A program made the translations under genes and the position numbers. Positions 7,149 to 8,900 of a DNA stretch of 8,900 bases are shown here, in pieces (the stretch's first letter is position 1; the number at the start of each line of letters is the position of its first letter). The notes beneath the pieces are model-generated. The model was not told where the DNA came from. It ran no database searches and saw nothing but the letters and a program-made list of their open reading frames with translations. Origin of the DNA: CAZEJK01 sp964512045 (lineage in GTDB: Bacteria; Acidobacteriota; Thermoanaerobaculia; Thermoanaerobaculales; Sulfomarinibacteraceae); contig CAZEJK010000208.1 of assembly GCA_964512045.1 (NCBI GenBank), forward strand, positions 1 to 8,900, read 5' to 3'.

Positions 7149-7730
7149 TCAGATCCGAATCGTCGCGGTGACCGGCGCCTCCCAGCCATCCGGCTGGATC
7201 GAGATCTGCACCTCCTGGCCCTGGGCAAGGCCGACCGGCTGCGGGAAGTAGAGCAGGTCCGCGGTCCATCCGCGGTCCGGTAGCACCACGTGGTCGCGAG
7301 CGACCTCACCACGCGCCAGTGACGGGAAGAAGTTCGACGGCCGGATCTGACTTTGGCTCAGCTTGGTACCGAACGGGATGCCGTCGAGCCGGAGCACCTG
7401 CCGATCGTACGTGTCCTTGCGGTAGGTGGCGCGCAGCGTGCTGACCTCTGGGACGCCGTAGAGCACACCATCCCGACCGAGAACGGTGAACGATGATCGG
7501 GTCAGGGTGATCGGGTTGCCAGAGGTGTTGCGGACGGCCACGGCGATTGGTACGAACGCCTCATCGAGTCGCTGCCGTGTCAGGTCGACGTGAATCCATA
7601 CCTCGCCGAACTGGTTGGACGCGTGGAACACACGCTGCCCCGAGTCGGTTGAACGCGCCAAGACAGGTGCGGCCACGGCGACCATGAGGCCCAGGATCAC
7701 GGTGGAGTGAAGAATCTTTCGAACGTACAT
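7149..7730 (-). CDS. Small exported protein of unknown function
   Basis: The product is 193 residues from the chosen ATG at 7730-7728. Two ATGs stand in tandem. AGGAGG (7741-7736 on the minus strand) is five bases before the second but only two before the first, so the second is favoured. Residues 1-24 are a signal peptide (MYVRK, hydrophobic core, APVLA-RS) with no lipobox. The mature part is beta-rich: an EVWIHVDL strand, then FVPIAVAVRNTSGNPITLTRSSFTV. That second stretch has the form of an Ig-like 'conserved N-T-x-x-x-P-I' strand pair seen in DUF4352-type extracellular domains. A second half with DRQVLRLDGIPFG and PDGWEAPVTATIRI follows. No catalytic motif is visible and I do not recognise the family. 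It reads away from the SDR gene across a shared 135-base promoter region. Confidence 0.8.
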   Translation of the reverse strand: MYVRKILHSTVILGLMVAVAAPVLARSTDSGQRVFHASNQFGEVWIHVDLTRQRLDEAFVPIAVAVRNTSGNPITLTRSSFTVLGRDGVLYGVPEVSTLRATYRKDTYDRQVLRLDGIPFGTKLSQSQIRPSNFFPSLARGEVARDHVVLPDRGWTADLLYFPQPVGLAQGQEVQISIQPDGWEAPVTATIRI

Positions 7731-7733
7731 CAT

Positions 7734-7865
7734 GTCCTCCTGTTCGTCGGCGGAAGCCTGGTGCCGCCGCAGTCATGAGACCGAATTGCAAGTGATATGC
7801 CAGGCTCGAGCCGTGCCGGCGTGGATCGACGAGAGGTTGAACTGTCCTCAACGGAGGACAGTGCG
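7734..7865. promoter_or_regulatory. Divergent promoter region of the exported protein and SDR genes
   Basis: The two genes are transcribed apart from this gap, so both promoters should be here. It carries the minus-strand Shine-Dalgarno (7736-7741) and the palindrome next to the SDR start. TGATAT at 7793-7798 is a possible plus-strand -10 element, but no good -35 partner is seen. Confidence 0.45.
7841..7862 (+). promoter_or_regulatory. Perfect 22-bp palindrome covering the SDR Shine-Dalgarno
   Basis: ACTGTCCTC (7841-7849), loop AACG, GAGGACAGT (7854-7862): nine of nine pairs match. The right arm contains most of the GGAGGA ribosome site (7853-7858) used by ATG 7866. In RNA the stem would hide that site; in DNA its size and symmetry suit a dimeric repressor such as a TetR-type regulator. 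The sequence does not decide between these. Confidence 0.6.
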
Positions 7866-8738
7866 ATGCATGGGGGGACAGTGACACGACCGAGAACATC
7901 GCTGGTCACCGGAGCGACGTCCGGCATCGGGCTGGCCACTGCACAAGGACTGGCCGCAGAGGGCTACCGCGTGCTGATGGTGGGACGGAACCGGCAGCGC
8001 GGCGAGGTAGCGCTGGAGCGAGTCCGATCGGGTGCGGTTGGTCCGGACCCAGAGCTGCTGCTCGCGGATCTCGGCGTTCAAGCGTCGGTGCGCACGTTGG
8101 CGGCGGAGATTCTTCGCCGTGCCGATCGGCTGGATGTGGTGGTGCACAACGCGGGACTGACCATGGGGCGCCACATGCTGACCCCGGACGGTGTCGAGAC
8201 TACCTTTGCGGTCAACCACCTGGCGCCGTTCCTGCTGCAGCAGCTGCTGACCGAGCGGATTGTTGAGAGCGCTGCTTCGCGGATCGTGACGGTGGCCTCG
8301 GATGCCCATCGACGCGGGCGGATCGAGCTCGATAACCTCAACGGGGAGCGTCGCTGGAGCAGCTGGGGTGCGTACTGTCAGTCGAAGCTGGCCAACGTGC
8401 TGTGGACCAACGAGCTCGCTCGTCGTCTGGAGGGCGCCGGTGTGACCACCAACAGCATGCACCCGGGGGTGGTGGCCACCGGTTTCGGTCGGCAGGGGAG
8501 CCTTGCCGTACGGCTGTTCTTCCGGCTGTTCAGCTGGACGCTGGTGTCTCCAGAGAAGGGCGCGGACACTGTGCTCTACCTGGCGACTGCACCGGCTGTG
8601 GAGGGCATCAGCGGGCGGTACTGGCAGCAACGCCGAACGGTGCAGCCGTCTCCGGCGGCTCTGAACCGGACGCTGGCGGCAGCCCTCTGGCAGCGGAGCG
8701 AGGAGCTGGTTCGGGGGAGCGCCGCCGCCGATCGGTGA
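7866..8738 (+). CDS. Short-chain dehydrogenase/reductase (retinol-dehydrogenase-like), probably NADP(H)-dependent
   Basis: The product is 290 residues from ATG 7866, which has GGAGGA seven bases upstream. The longer in-frame ATG at 7797 would add 23 unlikely residues and has no ribosome site. All SDR signatures are present: T15-G-A-T-S-G-I-G22 dinucleotide loop, A67-D-L, H94-N-A-G97, N117 of the catalytic tetrad, S145 in VASDAH, and Y170-C-Q-S-K174. R41 after the second beta strand (VGRNR) favours NADP(H). The LDNLNGE and MHPGVVATGF segments resemble the retinol dehydrogenase / WW-domain-oxidoreductase subgroup. It would oxidise or reduce an alcohol/ketone pair in the cytoplasm; the substrate is unknown. 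The gene stands alone, divergent from the small exported protein. Confidence 0.93.
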   Translation: MHGGTVTRPRTSLVTGATSGIGLATAQGLAAEGYRVLMVGRNRQRGEVALERVRSGAVGPDPELLLADLGVQASVRTLAAEILRRADRLDVVVHNAGLTMGRHMLTPDGVETTFAVNHLAPFLLQQLLTERIVESAASRIVTVASDAHRRGRIELDNLNGERRWSSWGAYCQSKLANVLWTNELARRLEGAGVTTNSMHPGVVATGFGRQGSLAVRLFFRLFSWTLVSPEKGADTVLYLATAPAVEGISGRYWQQRRTVQPSPAALNRTLAAALWQRSEELVRGSAAADR

Positions 8739-8900
8739 TCGCGATGCGCTGGTCGATCAGCGTTCGTGCGACGAGCGCAGCCGCGAGCCGCAACCAAAGT
8801 GATGCTCCGGTGGCGCCGGTCCCGCGCCCGCGTAGCTGTAAGGTATTAGTTCTACTTTGTCACATTACCCGAAGTCCGTTGGCCCGAGTCAAGTTGTTGA
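8739..8900. other. 3' flank of the SDR gene, no gene supported
   Basis: No coding or RNA gene is supported. CGCTG-GTCGAT-CAGCG just after the SDR stop (about 8749-8764) is a small stem without a T tract. From about 8832 the DNA becomes markedly AT-richer than the rest of the window. On the minus strand, TTGACT (8892-8887), 17 bases, then GGTAAT (8869-8864) is a passable sigma-70-like promoter with no minus-strand gene beneath it. Confidence 0.45.

Noticed and set aside
7797..7865. Longer SDR start at ATG 7797
   Set aside because: The added 23 residues run through the palindrome, do not resemble an SDR N-terminus, and have no ribosome site upstream. ATG 7866 has a good one.
8576..8797. Small minus-strand open frame at the end of the SDR gene
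   Set aside because: It mostly overlaps well-conserved SDR coding sequence, is Arg/Ala-rich and has no clear ribosome site.

Overview
The window is a piece of GC-rich bacterial DNA, apparently from a scaffolded (metagenome-style) assembly because it holds a run of 10 Ns. Four of the predicted proteins begin with export signals, and none has a lipobox. The mix of a multi-domain secreted S8 protease, chitobiase-C-like repeats, a DUF11 domain, a dockerin-like tail and a PEGA-domain protein suits a free-living Gram-negative lineage (for example Acidobacteriota, Myxococcota or a gammaproteobacterium). I cannot assign the phylum from sequence alone.

Layout. (1) 1-52 looks like the end of an insertion sequence abutting a protease gene, and homology to the protease starts only just after the place where the catalytic His motif should be. 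(2) About 53-3498 is one large plus-strand gene for a secreted subtilisin-like protease. It has seven chitobiase/hexosaminidase C-terminal-like repeats, an Ig-like domain, a DUF11 domain and a C-terminal dockerin-like module. It is split on paper by the scaffold gap at 2907-2916. (3) 3699-5350 is a tight two-gene plus-strand operon (ATGA overlap) of exported envelope proteins: a PEGA-domain protein and a small partner. (4) 5652-6770, minus strand, is a fold-type I PLP aminotransferase with a complete active site. (5) 6771-7148 is a palindrome-rich intergenic stretch with a perfect 11-bp hairpin and a GTAG-headed, REP-like palindrome. (6) 7149-7730, minus strand, is a small exported protein of unknown function. 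(7) 7866-8738, plus strand, is a short-chain dehydrogenase/reductase whose Shine-Dalgarno lies inside a perfect 22-bp palindrome. (8) 8739-8900 holds no gene I can support and turns AT-richer at its end.

How the parts fit. The protease (if intact elsewhere) and the PEGA operon both point to the cell envelope or exterior. The PEGA protein and its overlapping partner are almost certainly co-translated and are the best candidate here for an uncharacterised envelope system. The aminotransferase and SDR are cytoplasmic metabolic enzymes with no visible functional link to these genes. No phage, CRISPR, toxin-antitoxin or biosynthetic cluster is evident.
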